Below, piece by piece: positions 16,032 to 25,968 of a DNA stretch of 64,000 nucleotides (position 1 is the stretch's first letter; each line of letters begins with the position of its first letter). Under the pieces are notes generated by a model. That model had not been told where the DNA came from, did no database searches, and was given only the letters and a program-made list of their open reading frames with translations. The translations under genes were made by a program, and so were the position numbers. The DNA is taken from contig NZ_OCPC01000003.1 in the NCBI RefSeq assembly GCF_900220985.1, forward strand, positions 372,001-436,000. The letters are read 5' to 3'. Source of the stretch: Parahoeflea halophila. Its GTDB lineage: Bacteria; Pseudomonadota; Alphaproteobacteria; Rhizobiales; Rhizobiaceae.

Positions 16032-16089
16032 AACTAGATTGACGGTCACACCCGAAAACAAGCCCTCAAAGGGCGCCAAGAGAGGCCGG

Positions 16090-16683
16090 ATGCCCAAAAT
16101 CGGCATGGAAACCATACGTCGCAAGGCGCTGACCAACGCGGCCATTGAAGCAATCGGCGCGCGCGGATCGATGGGGGTGACGATGTCTGACATCGCCGGC
16201 CGGGCTGGCGTCTCACCGGCGTTGGCGCACCACTATTTCGGATCGAAAGATCAGCTGATTACGGCTTCGGTGCGCGCCTTGCTCGGCGATCTGCGGACAG
16301 ACGCTGTGAATGCCCTTAGGGCAGCCCGCAGCCATCGCGGCCGGGTGTCGGCGATCATTGCCGTGAGCTTTTCCGAAAAACAGTTCTCCGAAGACGTGGT
16401 TGCGGCCTGGCTTGCGTTTTATGTCGACGCCCAGCGTGCATCCGGCATCAGGCGGTTGCTGTCGGTCTACGCGCGGCGGCTGCATTCCAACCTGATGAGC
16501 GGCCTCACGCCTCTCGCCGGCGCCTACGACGCCGAGCGCATTGCCGAAGGCGCTGCGGCGATGATCGATGGTCTCTACATCCGCAAGGCGCTCGGCACCG
16601 GACCGGCCCGGCATGATGCCGTGGCACTGGTCGAGGATCATATTGAAACGCAACTGCTCGAGATCCGGGGGAGACCCTTATGA
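16090..16683 (+). CDS. betI: BetI, TetR-type choline-responsive repressor
   Basis: The product is 197 residues. The HTH is clear: [20 protein letters not shown] followed by GSKDQLI, the signature of BetI. The ATG at 16090 gives the family N-terminus ([20 protein letters not shown]); the frame extends upstream into the operator region but that part is not conserved. BetI represses choline-to-betaine genes in the absence of choline. It is first in the operon and overlaps betC by four bases. A dyad 58 bases upstream is the probable operator. The order betI-betC-betB-betA matches that described in Sinorhizobium. Confidence 0.95.
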   Translation: MPKIGMETIRRKALTNAAIEAIGARGSMGVTMSDIAGRAGVSPALAHHYFGSKDQLITASVRALLGDLRTDAVNALRAARSHRGRVSAIIAVSFSEKQFSEDVVAAWLAFYVDAQRASGIRRLLSVYARRLHSNLMSGLTPLAGAYDAERIAEGAAAMIDGLYIRKALGTGPARHDAVALVEDHIETQLLEIRGRPL

Positions 16684-18224
16684 GCGAAGGCCAGGCAGCG
16701 GCGCGGCAGCCCAATATTCTCATCCTTATGGTCGATCAGCTTAACGGCACCCTGTTTCCCGATGGACCGGCTGAGTTTCTGCACGCGCCGAACCTGAAGC
16801 AGCTTGCCGCACGCTCGGTCAGGTTTTCGAACAACTACACCGCTTCCCCGCTCTGCGCGCCGGGCCGCGCGTCGTTCATGTCGGGCCAGTTGCCAAGGCG
16901 CACCCGCGTCTATGACAATGCGGCGGAATTCGCCTCCGACATTCCCACCTATGCGCACCACTTGCGGCGTGCAGGCTACTACACCTGCCTGTCAGGCAAG
17001 ATGCATTTTGTCGGGCCGGACCAGATGCACGGTTTCGAGGAACGGCTGACCACCGACATCTACCCGGCCGATTTCGGCTGGACGCCGGACTACCGCAAAC
17101 CCGGCGAGCGGATCGACTGGTGGTACCACAATCTCGGCTCCGTCACCGGTGCCGGCGTGGCCGAAACCTCCAACCAGATGGAATATGACGATGAAGTCGC
17201 GTTCTTCGCCACGCAGAAGCTGCACCAGCTGTCGCGGTTGAGCGACAACCTCGACGCGCGGCCCTGGGCGTTGACTGTCTCCTTCACCCATCCGCACGAC
17301 CCTTACGTGGCGCGGAAGAAATACTGGGACCTTTACGAGGGCTGTGCCGAGCTGACGCCACGGGTGCCGCCGATTCCCTATGCCGACATGGATCAGCATT
17401 CGCAACGGCTCTACAAGGCCAATGACAGCGAGCGGTTCGAGATAACCGATGAGAATGTCCGGCGGTCGCGGCAGGCCTATTTCGCCAACATCTCCTATCT
17501 CGACGACAAGATCGGCGGAATACTGGCAACCCTCGAGGCGACGCGGATGGCTGACAACACCATCGTGGTGTTCTGCTCCGACCATGGCGACATGCTGGGC
17601 GAGCGCGGCATGTGGTTCAAGATGAGCTTTTTCGAAGGCTCGGCCCGGGTACCGCTGATGATCGCCGTACCCGGAGCGGACGGCCGCCTCGTCGTCGCGC
17701 CGACCTCCAATCTCGACATAACCCCGACGCTTGCCGAGCTTGCCGGCGTATCGCTGAACGAAGTGGCGCCCTGGACGGATGGCGAAAGCCTGAGCCGCCT
17801 CATGGCCGGGGATGAGCGCAGCTCGCCGGTGCTGATGGAATATGCGGCGGAAGGCTCGGAAGCGCCGCTGGTGGCGATCCGCGACGGGCGCTACAAGTTC
17901 ATCCATTGCGAACTCGATGCGCCGCAGCTTTTCGATCTGGACGCCGATCCCGACGAGCTGACCAACCTCGCCGCCGATCCCGCCCATGCCGACCGGGTGA
18001 CAGGCTACATGACCGAGGTCCGGTCCAGATGGGACATGGCGCGCTACGACGCCGAAGTGCGCGAAAGCCAGGCGCGGCGCTGGGTGGTCTATGAGGCGCT
18101 GCGCAACGGCAACTATTACCCATGGGACTTCCAACCGCTGCAGAAGGCGTCCGAGCGCTACATGCGCAATCACATGGACCTCAACATCCTCGAAGATTCA
18201 CAACGGTTCCCGCGCGGCGAATAG
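16680..18224 (+). CDS. betC: Choline sulfatase
   Basis: The enzyme hydrolyses choline-O-sulfate to choline and sulfate, feeding betaine synthesis and supplying sulfur. The product is 514 residues, the usual length. The sulfatase motif C59-A-P-G-R63 within [15 protein letters not shown] provides the cysteine that is converted to formylglycine. The N-terminal metal site (ILMVDQLNG) and the later [18 protein letters not shown] block are present. The C-terminus ([18 protein letters not shown]) resembles the choline-sulfatase-specific tail. No formylglycine-generating enzyme is encoded nearby. The gene is translationally coupled to betI by a 4-base overlap. Confidence 0.96.
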   Translation: MSEGQAAARQPNILILMVDQLNGTLFPDGPAEFLHAPNLKQLAARSVRFSNNYTASPLCAPGRASFMSGQLPRRTRVYDNAAEFASDIPTYAHHLRRAGYYTCLSGKMHFVGPDQMHGFEERLTTDIYPADFGWTPDYRKPGERIDWWYHNLGSVTGAGVAETSNQMEYDDEVAFFATQKLHQLSRLSDNLDARPWALTVSFTHPHDPYVARKKYWDLYEGCAELTPRVPPIPYADMDQHSQRLYKANDSERFEITDENVRRSRQAYFANISYLDDKIGGILATLEATRMADNTIVVFCSDHGDMLGERGMWFKMSFFEGSARVPLMIAVPGADGRLVVAPTSNLDITPTLAELAGVSLNEVAPWTDGESLSRLMAGDERSSPVLMEYAAEGSEAPLVAIRDGRYKFIHCELDAPQLFDLDADPDELTNLAADPAHADRVTGYMTEVRSRWDMARYDAEVRESQARRWVVYEALRNGNYYPWDFQPLQKASERYMRNHMDLNILEDSQRFPRGE

Positions 18225-18253
18225 CCCGGATCCGGCACTCACGGAGAGAGACA

Positions 18254-19717
18254 ATGAATGCACAACCCAAAGCCTCCCATCACATCGGCGGCACCTATGT
18301 CGAGGATGATGCCGGTGCGGTGATCGAAAGCGTTTACCCGGCAACGGGCGAGCTCAATGCACGGCTCCATTCAGCGACGCCGGCGATCGTCGAGCAAGCC
18401 GTCCAGGCAGCGAGAGCAGCGCAGCCGGCCTGGGCTACGCTGAAGGGTGTGGAGCGCGGCCGTATCCTGCTACGCACCGCGCAGCTGCTGCGCGAGCGCA
18501 ACGAGGAGCTCTCCCGGATCGAGACGCTCGATACGGGAAAGGCGATCCAGGAGACGCTGGTGGCAGACGCAGCATCGGCCGCCGATGCGCTTGAGTATTT
18601 CGGTGGCCTGGCCGGTGCGATCACCGGCGAGCATGTCGATCTGGGGGGCGATTTCGTCTACACCCGGCGCGAAGCGCTCGGCGTCTGTGCCGGCATCGGT
18701 GCCTGGAACTACCCGATCCAGATCGCCGCGTGGAAATCCGCACCGGCGCTCGCCTGTGGCAATGCATTCATCTTCAAACCGTCGGAAATGACGCCGCTGA
18801 CGGCGCTGCTTCTGGCCGAGGCTTTCAAGGATGCCGGCCTGCCCGACGGTATCTTCGGCGTCGTGCAGGGCTATGGTGATGTCGGTGCCGCACTCGCCAG
18901 CCACCCGGATATTGCCAAGGTGTCGCTCACAGGCTCGGTGCCGACCGGCGCCAAGGTGCTCGGTGCAGCCGCCGAGACCATCAAGTCCGTCACCATGGAA
19001 CTTGGTGGCAAATCGCCGATCCTGGTGTTTGACGATGCGGATCTGGAAAGCGCCATCGGTGGCGCGATGCTGGGCAATTTCTACTCGACCGGGCAGATCT
19101 GCTCGAACGGCACCCGCGTGTTCGTGCAGCGCGGTGTCTACGACGCTTTCCTCGAGCGGCTGAAGATCCGCACCGAGGCGATCCGGCTTGGCGATCCGCT
19201 CGATCCCGACACCCATCTGGGGCCGATGGTCTCAATGGCGCAGCGGGACAAGGTTCTGGGCTACATCGAAGCGGGCAAGCGTGAAGGTGGCCGACTTGTC
19301 ACCGGCGGCGGCGTTCCGGAAATGCAGGGCTTCGAAAACGGCGCGTGGATCCAGCCGACCGTCTTTGCCGACGTCAGCGACGAGATGACGATAGCGCGCG
19401 AGGAAATCTTCGGTCCGGTGATGAGCGTGCTGGTGTTTGACGACGAAGCCGAAGCACTGCGCCGTGCCAACGCGACCGAATTCGGCCTGGCTGCGGGCGT
19501 GTTTACCGCCGATCTGAGCCGCGCGCACCGCGTTGTCTCACAGCTCGAGGCCGGCACGACCTGGATCAACACCTACAATCTGACACCGGTGGAAGCCCCC
19601 TTCGGCGGCGTCAAGCAATCGGGCATCGGGCGCGAAAACTCCCGCGCCGCGATCGAGTACTACACCCAGCTCAAAAGCGTCTACGTGGCCACCGGGCCTG
19701 TCGACAGCCCGTACTGA
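18254..19717 (+). CDS. betB: Betaine aldehyde dehydrogenase
   Basis: The enzyme oxidises betaine aldehyde to glycine betaine with NAD(P). The product is 487 residues. Aldehyde dehydrogenase landmarks are [31 protein letters not shown], the catalytic glutamate in TMELGGKSP and the catalytic cysteine in [31 protein letters not shown] near the C-terminus is the family tail. The start at 18254 follows a GGAGAGAG ribosome-binding site, 29 bases after the betC stop. It sits between betC and betA. Confidence 0.97.
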   Translation: MNAQPKASHHIGGTYVEDDAGAVIESVYPATGELNARLHSATPAIVEQAVQAARAAQPAWATLKGVERGRILLRTAQLLRERNEELSRIETLDTGKAIQETLVADAASAADALEYFGGLAGAITGEHVDLGGDFVYTRREALGVCAGIGAWNYPIQIAAWKSAPALACGNAFIFKPSEMTPLTALLLAEAFKDAGLPDGIFGVVQGYGDVGAALASHPDIAKVSLTGSVPTGAKVLGAAAETIKSVTMELGGKSPILVFDDADLESAIGGAMLGNFYSTGQICSNGTRVFVQRGVYDAFLERLKIRTEAIRLGDPLDPDTHLGPMVSMAQRDKVLGYIEAGKREGGRLVTGGGVPEMQGFENGAWIQPTVFADVSDEMTIAREEIFGPVMSVLVFDDEAEALRRANATEFGLAAGVFTADLSRAHRVVSQLEAGTTWINTYNLTPVEAPFGGVKQSGIGRENSRAAIEYYTQLKSVYVATGPVDSPY

Positions 19718-19729
19718 GGACGATGACAC

Positions 19730-21415
19730 ATGAGTGAAATGCAAGCAGATTTCGTCATCGTCGGCGCAGGTTCGGCGGGGGCTGCCATGGCCTCGCGACT
19801 GAGTGAGGATGGCAAGCATTCGGTCATCGTCATCGAACATGGCGGCTCGGATTTCGGACCCTTCATCCAGATGCCCGCTGCCCTGTCCTACCCGATGAAC
19901 ATGGGGATCTACGACTGGGGCTACACCACCGAGCCGGAGCCGAACCTGGGCAACCGGCGGCTGGCCGCCCCGCGCGGCAAGGTGATCGGCGGCTCCTCCT
20001 CGATCAACGGCATGGTGTTCGTGCGCGGCCATGCCGAGGATTTCAATCACTGGGCCGAGCAGGGCGCGCAGGGATGGTCCTTCGCCGATGTGCTGCCCTA
20101 TTTCAAGCGCATGGAAACCTCGCACCAGAATGGCGGCATTGGCGGGGAAGACGGCTGGCGCGGCACCGACGGTCCGCTGCATGTCCGGCGCGGGCCAGCG
20201 GTCAATCCGCTGTTCACGGCCTTCATCGAGGCCGGCCGTCAATCCGGTTACGGTGTCACCGACGATTACAACGGTTCGCGCCAGGAAGGCTTCGGCCTGA
20301 TGGAGCAGACCATCCACAAGGGGCAGCGCTGGTCGACGGCAGAGGCCTATCTCAAGCCCGCGCTCAAACGCAAGAATGTGAGTCTTGTCAGGGGCCTGGC
20401 GCGGCGTGTTACGATTGAGAATCACCGGGCGACCGGGGTTGAAATCGAAGCTCACGGATCGATTCAAAGCGTTCAAGCACGGCGTGAAGTGATCATCGCG
20501 GCCTCGGCCTTCAACTCACCCAAGCTCTTGATGCTGTCGGGCATCGGCCCGGCTCGGCATCTGGCCGAGCACGGCATCGAGGTGGTGGCCGACCGGTCCG
20601 GTGTCGGAGCCAATCTGCAAGACCATCTCGAGGTCTATATCCAGCAGGAATGCATCCAGCCGATCACGCTGTATTCGAAGCTCAACCTGTTCTCCAAAGC
20701 CATTATCGGAGCGCAGTGGCTGTTCCTGCGGCAGGGGCTCGGTACCTCGAACCAGTTCGAGGCGGCGGGTTTTGTCCGGTCTGCGGCAGGTGTCCCCTAC
20801 CCCGACATCCAGTTCCATTTCCTGCCCGGCGCGATCCGGTATGACGGCAAGGCGGCCGCTCCTATGCACGGGTTCCAGGCCCATGTCGGGCCGATGCGCT
20901 CGCCTTCGCGCGGCGCGGTGAGCTTGCGTTCAGGAGAGGCCAAGGACGCCCCGGTGATCCGCTTCAACTACATGAGCCACGAGGAAGACTGGCGCGATTT
21001 CCGCCGTGCCGTGCGGATTACCCGCGAGGTGTTTTCGCAACCGGCGTTCGATCCCTACCGTGGCATGGAGATCCAGCCGGGCGGCGATGTGCAGAGCGAC
21101 GACGAGATCGACGGCTTCATCCGCGAACACGCGGAAAGCGCTTATCACCCCTGCGGCACCTGCCGGATGGGGCGGGCCGACGATCCCAGTGCGGTGGTCG
21201 ATCCGGAAACAAGGGTCATCGGCGTCGACGGCCTGCGTGTCGCCGACAGCTCGATCTTCCCGCGGGTGACCAATGGCAATCTCAACGGCCCCTCGATCAT
21301 GACCGGCGAGAAGGCCGCAGACCACATTCTCGGCCGCACCCCGCTGGCGCCAAGCAATTTGGAGCCGTGGATGAACCCGGACTGGGAAACGACCGACCGT
21401 TTGAAACAGGACTGA
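19730..21415 (+). CDS. betA: Choline dehydrogenase (GMC flavoprotein)
   Basis: The enzyme oxidises choline to betaine aldehyde and onward, using FAD and the respiratory chain. The product is 561 residues. The FAD-binding motif [16 protein letters not shown] is at 9-24, the GMC signature [20 protein letters not shown] follows near residue 83, and the second signature [16 protein letters not shown] is near 263. The C-terminal active-site histidine is in [10 protein letters not shown] and [10 protein letters not shown]. The start follows GAGGA 10 bases upstream, only 12 bases after betB. It is the last gene of the operon, followed by a hairpin. Confidence 0.97.
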   Translation: MSEMQADFVIVGAGSAGAAMASRLSEDGKHSVIVIEHGGSDFGPFIQMPAALSYPMNMGIYDWGYTTEPEPNLGNRRLAAPRGKVIGGSSSINGMVFVRGHAEDFNHWAEQGAQGWSFADVLPYFKRMETSHQNGGIGGEDGWRGTDGPLHVRRGPAVNPLFTAFIEAGRQSGYGVTDDYNGSRQEGFGLMEQTIHKGQRWSTAEAYLKPALKRKNVSLVRGLARRVTIENHRATGVEIEAHGSIQSVQARREVIIAASAFNSPKLLMLSGIGPARHLAEHGIEVVADRSGVGANLQDHLEVYIQQECIQPITLYSKLNLFSKAIIGAQWLFLRQGLGTSNQFEAAGFVRSAAGVPYPDIQFHFLPGAIRYDGKAAAPMHGFQAHVGPMRSPSRGAVSLRSGEAKDAPVIRFNYMSHEEDWRDFRRAVRITREVFSQPAFDPYRGMEIQPGGDVQSDDEIDGFIREHAESAYHPCGTCRMGRADDPSAVVDPETRVIGVDGLRVADSSIFPRVTNGNLNGPSIMTGEKAADHILGRTPLAPSNLEPWMNPDWETTDRLKQD

Positions 21416-21430
21416 AGACACACAACTGCG

Positions 21431-21450
21431 AAGGCCCGGTATCGGGCCTT
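21431..21450 (+). terminator. Stem-loop after betA
   Basis: A perfect 8-base stem (AAGGCCCG with CGGGCCTT) and a 4-base loop lie 15 bases after the betA stop. The T run is weak (TTT then GG), so efficiency is uncertain; it also separates betA from the convergent cysQ. Confidence 0.65.
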
Positions 21451-21495
21451 TGGCCATTTCAGGGGGATATGGTCAGGCCCGAGGCGGGTGAGGTA

Positions 21496-22317
21496 TCAGG
21501 CGTCGGGCGCGCTGCCCCAGCCGACGAAGCGCGAACAGCCGAAGTCCGAGCCTTCCACACCATAAAGCAACGGCGTTCCCTCGAGAGTCAGGGTCATGCC
21601 GCCGGCTGCACGCAAGACAGCGTCTCCGGCTGCAATGTCCCATTGCTTGAGGCAGACCATGCGGGGATAGACATCCGCGCGGCCCTCGGCCAGCAGGCAG
21701 AATTTCAGCGATGACCCGACACTGGCGGTTTCGTGTTCCGGCAGACGCTCGAGCCAGGCTGCTGTTTCCGGCTCCCGGTGGGTCACGCTGATCAGTGCCA
21801 CGGGCGTTTTCGGGCGCTGCCTCGTACGGATTGGCTTCTGATGCACGATCTCGCCCTCCGGCGTCACATCGGCGACCTGGGCTTGCCCTGTCACTCCGCT
21901 CCAGATCTTACCAAGCGCCGGTGCATAGACAACACCCGTCACCGGCGTCTGACCACGGATCAGGGCGATGTTGACCGTGAACTCGTTGCGGCCGGCGATA
22001 AAGTCTCCGGTGCCGTCCAGCGCATCGACGAGAAAGAACATGTCCCTGGCATGGCTGGGGCAGCGCCCGGCTTCCGCCAGCTCTTCGGCGACCACCGGAA
22101 TGCCAGGAAACTCCGTGGTCAGAAAATCGAGAATCAGCGTTTCAGCCCGCCGGTCGGCCTGGGTCACAGGGGTGCAGTCGGATTTGACGATCACCTGTGC
22201 ACCCTCGGCGCGGACTGCCAGTATTTCCTTGCCAGCGGCGATGGCGACCGATTCAAGCGCTTCGATCAAGGACCGGGCTGAACCGGCGGAAGGATCATCA
22301 AAGTCAAACGCGCCCAT
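21496..22317 (-). CDS. cysQ: 3'(2'),5'-bisphosphate nucleotidase CysQ
   Basis: The enzyme removes the 3' phosphate from PAP or PAPS, controlling the pool produced in sulfate assimilation. The product is 273 residues, an inositol-monophosphatase fold with metal ligands E79 in VVAEEL, D98 and D101 in VDALDGTGDF, and D in KQWDIAAGDAVL. The DALDGTGDF form, with Ala in place of Pro, is as in other CysQ proteins. The gene is divergent from cysH-cysD-cysN, which supports the sulfur role over inositol phosphate. Confidence 0.92.
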   Translation of the reverse strand: MGAFDFDDPSAGSARSLIEALESVAIAAGKEILAVRAEGAQVIVKSDCTPVTQADRRAETLILDFLTTEFPGIPVVAEELAEAGRCPSHARDMFFLVDALDGTGDFIAGRNEFTVNIALIRGQTPVTGVVYAPALGKIWSGVTGQAQVADVTPEGEIVHQKPIRTRQRPKTPVALISVTHREPETAAWLERLPEHETASVGSSLKFCLLAEGRADVYPRMVCLKQWDIAAGDAVLRAAGGMTLTLEGTPLLYGVEGSDFGCSRFVGWGSAPDA

Positions 22318-22543
22318 GACAGGGCTCCGTGGTACTGGTTACTGGTCTGAACTGGCGTGACATGTTTGCCGATCCTGGTCAATGCGGAGACGGCTGTATC
22401 ATCGGTGTGATTTGGGCAGATTTTGCGGCAAGCCGCGCGAAATGCGGAACAGGCTGCCTGAACTGTGCCGACAAAAAGACATTGATACCTCGTTTTAATG
22501 TGCACACGCGTCAAAAATTGAGACTTCAATTGGAGCCGCTATC
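22318..22543. promoter_or_regulatory. Divergent cysQ/cysH control region
   Basis: This 226-base spacer must hold promoters for both cysQ and cysHDN. A short stem (GCGGC AA GCCGC) lies around 22420-22432. AT-rich sequence at 22470-22530 would suit the cysH promoter. I could not match it to a known cysteine-regulator box or riboswitch. Confidence 0.45.
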
Positions 22544-23380
22544 ATGACCCTGCACCAGACATCCCATGCGATCAGCCAAGCCGAGGAATTTGGGCCGGAG
22601 CTTGCCGCCAGGCTCAATGCAGAGCTCGCGGCGATGGCGCTGCCGGGCCGGATCCTGCGCATCGCCGCGCTCGGCCGGGCGGTGTTTACGTCCTCGCTCG
22701 GGCTCGAGGATCAGGTGCTCACCTCGATTATCGCCGCAACCAATGCCGATATGCGAATCGTCACGCTCGATACCGGGCGGCTGTTTGCCGAGACGGAAAC
22801 GCTGATCGGTGACACCGAGGCGCAGTACGGCCTGACGATCGAAGTGTTCAAACCCTGGAAAGACGAGGTCGAAGGATTTGTCGCGCTGTACGGCATGAAC
22901 GGGTTCTATGACAGCGTCGAGGCGCGGCACGCCTGTTGCCATGCGCGCAAACTGCAGCCGCTGGGCCGCGCGCTGGCAGAGGCCGACATCTGGGTTACCG
23001 GCCTGCGCCGCGGCCAGTCCGGCAACCGCGCCAACGCACCGCTGGCCGAGTGGGATACCGACCGCAGCCTGTTGAAAATCAATCCGCTGGCTGACCAGTC
23101 ACTGGAAGCGCTGCAGGCGCGCGCCAAGGCCGATGACGTGCCGGTCAACCCGCTGCATGCCAGGGGCTTTCCGTCCATCGGCTGCGAGCCCTGCACCCGC
23201 GCCATCAAGCCGGGCGAGCCTGAGCGTGCCGGACGCTGGTGGTGGGAACAGGACGAGCGCCGCGAATGCGGGCTTCACCTGTCGGCATCGGTCTCGGGAT
23301 CGCGTGCCCAGTCTCAGGGGCGTTCCCGGGTCCGGTCCAGGACTCACGGTCAGCCCAAAGTCACAGCCTCCACCACCTGA
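22544..23380 (+). CDS. cysH: Assimilatory APS/PAPS reductase (iron-sulfur type)
   Basis: The enzyme reduces adenylyl sulfate to sulfite with thioredoxin. The product is 278 residues. The four [4Fe-4S] cysteines C131-C132 (HACCHARK) and C214-C217 ([10 protein letters not shown]) mark the APS-using, plant/bacterial type, and the catalytic cysteine C242 is in ECGLH. The SSLGLEDQV nucleotide loop and LDTGRLF are also present. The last 33 residues, rich in Ser, Arg and Gln, extend past the usual end at ECGLH and look disordered. It is first of the cysHDN operon; cysD starts 20 bases later. Confidence 0.95.
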   Translation: MTLHQTSHAISQAEEFGPELAARLNAELAAMALPGRILRIAALGRAVFTSSLGLEDQVLTSIIAATNADMRIVTLDTGRLFAETETLIGDTEAQYGLTIEVFKPWKDEVEGFVALYGMNGFYDSVEARHACCHARKLQPLGRALAEADIWVTGLRRGQSGNRANAPLAEWDTDRSLLKINPLADQSLEALQARAKADDVPVNPLHARGFPSIGCEPCTRAIKPGEPERAGRWWWEQDERRECGLHLSASVSGSRAQSQGRSRVRSRTHGQPKVTASTT

Positions 23381-23400
23381 TTTCTTGCAAGGACACTTTT

Positions 23401-24333
23401 ATGAACGTGATTGAACACGGGCGCGGCAAGCCGCCGCTCGACCCGCATCTCAAGGCGCTTGAAAACGAAGCGATCCACATTTTTCGTGAGGTTGCGGCCG
23501 AATTCGAGCGTCCGGTGATGCTCTATTCCATCGGCAAGGACTCATCGGTGCTGCTGCACCTCGCGCTGAAGGCGTTTCATCCGGGCAAGCTGCCGTTTCC
23601 GCTGATCCACATCGACACCGGCTGGAAATTTCCCGAAATGATCGCGTTTCGCGATCAGGTGGTGGCGAAACACGGGCTGGAGCTGATCTCGCACACCAAC
23701 CCTGACGGGTTGCGCGACAACGTTACTCCGTTCACCCATGGCTCGGCGCGCTACACCGACATCATGAAGACCCAGGCGTTGAAGCAGGCGCTCGACATGG
23801 GCCGCCACGACGCAGCCTTCGGCGGCGCACGGCGCGACGAGGAGGCGTCGCGGGCCAAGGAGCGGATCTACTCGTTCCGCACACCCGATCATGCCTGGGA
23901 TCCGCGCAACCAGCGGCCCGAACTCTGGTCGATCTACAATGGCATGATTCATCCCGGCGAAAGCGTGCGCGCCTTTCCGCTGTCAAACTGGACCGAGGTT
24001 GATATCTGGCGCTACATCCAGGCCGAGCAGATCGAGCTGGTGCCGCTCTACTTCGCCAAACGCCGCAAGGTTGTCGAACGCGACGGCATGCTGATCTGGG
24101 CAGAGGACAAGCGGCTCGAACTTCTTCCCGGCGAACAGGTGCGCGAGGAAATGGTGCGGTTCCGCACACTGGGTTGTTTCCCGCTGACCGGTGCCGTGCG
24201 GTCTGAAGCAACGGATCTGGACGAGGTGATCGCCGAACTGGAGATCGCCACAGTCTCGGAACGGCAAGGCCGGGCAATTGATCGCGACCAGTCCGGATCG
24301 ATGGAAAAGAAAAAACGCGAAGGCTATTTCTGA
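23401..24333 (+). CDS. cysD: Sulfate adenylyltransferase subunit 2
   Basis: This is the catalytic subunit of ATP sulfurylase, making APS from sulfate and ATP. The product is 310 residues. The PP-loop motif [17 protein letters not shown], the [11 protein letters not shown] block, [20 protein letters not shown] and the C-terminal KKKREGYF are all characteristic. The ATG at 23401 is used because the upstream frame extends over the cysH tail. The stop overlaps the cysN start by one base, so subunits are translationally coupled. Confidence 0.97.
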   Translation: MNVIEHGRGKPPLDPHLKALENEAIHIFREVAAEFERPVMLYSIGKDSSVLLHLALKAFHPGKLPFPLIHIDTGWKFPEMIAFRDQVVAKHGLELISHTNPDGLRDNVTPFTHGSARYTDIMKTQALKQALDMGRHDAAFGGARRDEEASRAKERIYSFRTPDHAWDPRNQRPELWSIYNGMIHPGESVRAFPLSNWTEVDIWRYIQAEQIELVPLYFAKRRKVVERDGMLIWAEDKRLELLPGEQVREEMVRFRTLGCFPLTGAVRSEATDLDEVIAELEIATVSERQGRAIDRDQSGSMEKKKREGYF

Positions 24334-25820
24334 TGAGTTCTCAAACACTTTCGCACGCTGCCCAATCCATTGATTCCAGTGACGAGACACCGCTTGCCGG
24401 TGCACAAGCAGCATTGGCTGGGCGCCAGGCGCGGCCGCTCAGGTTCATCACCTGCGGCTCGGTCGACGATGGCAAATCGACGCTGATCGGCCGTTTGCTG
24501 TGGGACACCAAGGCGGTCAAGGAAGACCAGGCCGCAACACTCAGGCGCGATTCCACCGGCAAGCAGAACGAACTCGGATTGCCGGATTTTGCACTGCTGC
24601 TCGACGGGCTGCAGGCCGAGCGCGAACAAGGCATCACCATCGATGTCGCCTACCGCTATTTTGCCACCGACCGGCGCTCCTTCATCGTTGCCGACACGCC
24701 CGGCCATGTGCAGTATACCCGCAACATGGCGACCGGCGCCTCGACCGCGGATCTGGCGGTGCTGCTCGTCGATGCCCGCGCAGGCATTCTCGAACAGACA
24801 CGGCGGCATGCGACGATTGCGGCGCTGATGGGCATCCGGCAATTCGTGCTGGCGGTCAACAAGATCGACCTGGCAGACTACGAGGAGGCGCGGTTCCGGG
24901 CAATTTCGCGGGAATTCAGGGAAATCGCGCTGTCGCTCGGCGTTCGTCAGGTCACCGCCATTCCGGTCTCAGCGCTGAAAGGTGAGAACATCGTGTTGCG
25001 CGGCGACGGAGCGATGCCCTGGTATGACGGCCCGACGCTGGTCGAGGTGCTGGAGAAAGCCACCCAACGCACCGGCCAGACAACCGGGTTCCGGTTGCCA
25101 GTGCAGCGGGTCTCGCGGCCCGGCGAAGGGTTTCGCGGCTATCAGGGCACCGTTGCCGGCGGCTCGATCAAGCCTGGCGACAGTGTCGTCGTGCTGCCTT
25201 CCGGGGTCGAGGCCAACGTCAAGGCCATCGTGACCTATGATCTGGTGCGCAACGCGGCAGTGACCGGCGACGCCATCACGCTGGTCCTCGACCGTCCGGT
25301 GGACGTGGCGCGCGGCGACATGATCGCGGCGATCGATCAGCGGCCGCAGACCGGACGCGCCTTCAATGCCCGCTTGGTGGCGCTGTCGCCGGATGGCATC
25401 GTGCCGGGCAAGCGCTACTGGCTGAAAGCCGGCGCACGGCGTCAGCGGGTGATGGTCAGGCCGACCGCGTCGCTCAATCTTACATCCGGAAACTGGGACG
25501 ACGCCACCTTCCTGTCGGTCAACGGCATTGGCACGGCCGAGCTCGATTTCGAGGACACGGCGATCTTCGATGCCTATGAGACCAACCGCGAAACCGGCGC
25601 CTTCATCCTGATCGATCCGGAAACGCTGAACACGGTTGCCGGAGGCATGATCGACGGAAAACGCTCGAGAGCAGGCTGTTTCGACGCTCTGCCTGATGCC
25701 GACCGCGCCAGCATCACCCTGCCCGCACGGCTTCTGGAAGCTTTTCTGAAGACCGAATTTGCCCGCTCGCATGCAGGCGAGATCCGGGTGAACGGGCCTG
25801 AACAGGTGGACGAGGAGTAG
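24333..25820 (+). CDS. cysN: Sulfate adenylyltransferase subunit 1 (GTPase)
   Basis: This regulatory GTPase of ATP sulfurylase couples GTP hydrolysis to APS synthesis. The product is 495 residues. G1 is G42-SVDDGKST, G3 is ADTPGHVQYT and G4 is AVNKIDLADY, followed by EF-Tu-like barrels. Many rhizobia encode a CysN-CysC (NodQ-type) fusion with a C-terminal APS kinase; this protein stops after the third EF-Tu domain, so APS kinase is absent. This fits direct reduction of APS by the iron-sulfur CysH two genes upstream. A 10-base hairpin follows the gene. Confidence 0.96.
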   Translation: MSSQTLSHAAQSIDSSDETPLAGAQAALAGRQARPLRFITCGSVDDGKSTLIGRLLWDTKAVKEDQAATLRRDSTGKQNELGLPDFALLLDGLQAEREQGITIDVAYRYFATDRRSFIVADTPGHVQYTRNMATGASTADLAVLLVDARAGILEQTRRHATIAALMGIRQFVLAVNKIDLADYEEARFRAISREFREIALSLGVRQVTAIPVSALKGENIVLRGDGAMPWYDGPTLVEVLEKATQRTGQTTGFRLPVQRVSRPGEGFRGYQGTVAGGSIKPGDSVVVLPSGVEANVKAIVTYDLVRNAAVTGDAITLVLDRPVDVARGDMIAAIDQRPQTGRAFNARLVALSPDGIVPGKRYWLKAGARRQRVMVRPTASLNLTSGNWDDATFLSVNGIGTAELDFEDTAIFDAYETNRETGAFILIDPETLNTVAGGMIDGKRSRAGCFDALPDADRASITLPARLLEAFLKTEFARSHAGEIRVNGPEQVDEE

Positions 25821-25881
25821 GATCCGCTCCACGGCGGCTTGGGCAGAGGTCGTCGTGGGCGACATCGCCCAGCGGAGACAA

Positions 25882-25912
25882 AACCGGTCCGGTTTCAACG
25901 GTCGGACCGGTT
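25882..25912. terminator. Stem-loop between convergent cysN and histidine kinase genes
   Basis: A perfect 10-base stem (AACCGGTCCG with CGGACCGGTT) encloses an 11-base loop 61 bases past cysN and 56 bases past the kinase stop. There is no long T run on either strand, so this may be a bidirectional attenuating structure. Confidence 0.5.
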
Positions 25913-25968
25913 GAGACCGCTGCACTTGCCTTGTTGAGCCGGCGGCGTCCTGTCGGGGTTGTCAGGCT

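Noticed and set aside
22318-22543. SAM or cobalamin riboswitch before cysH
   Set aside because: I could not find a SAM-II, SAM-I or B12-box signature; only a short GCGGC/GCCGC stem is visible.
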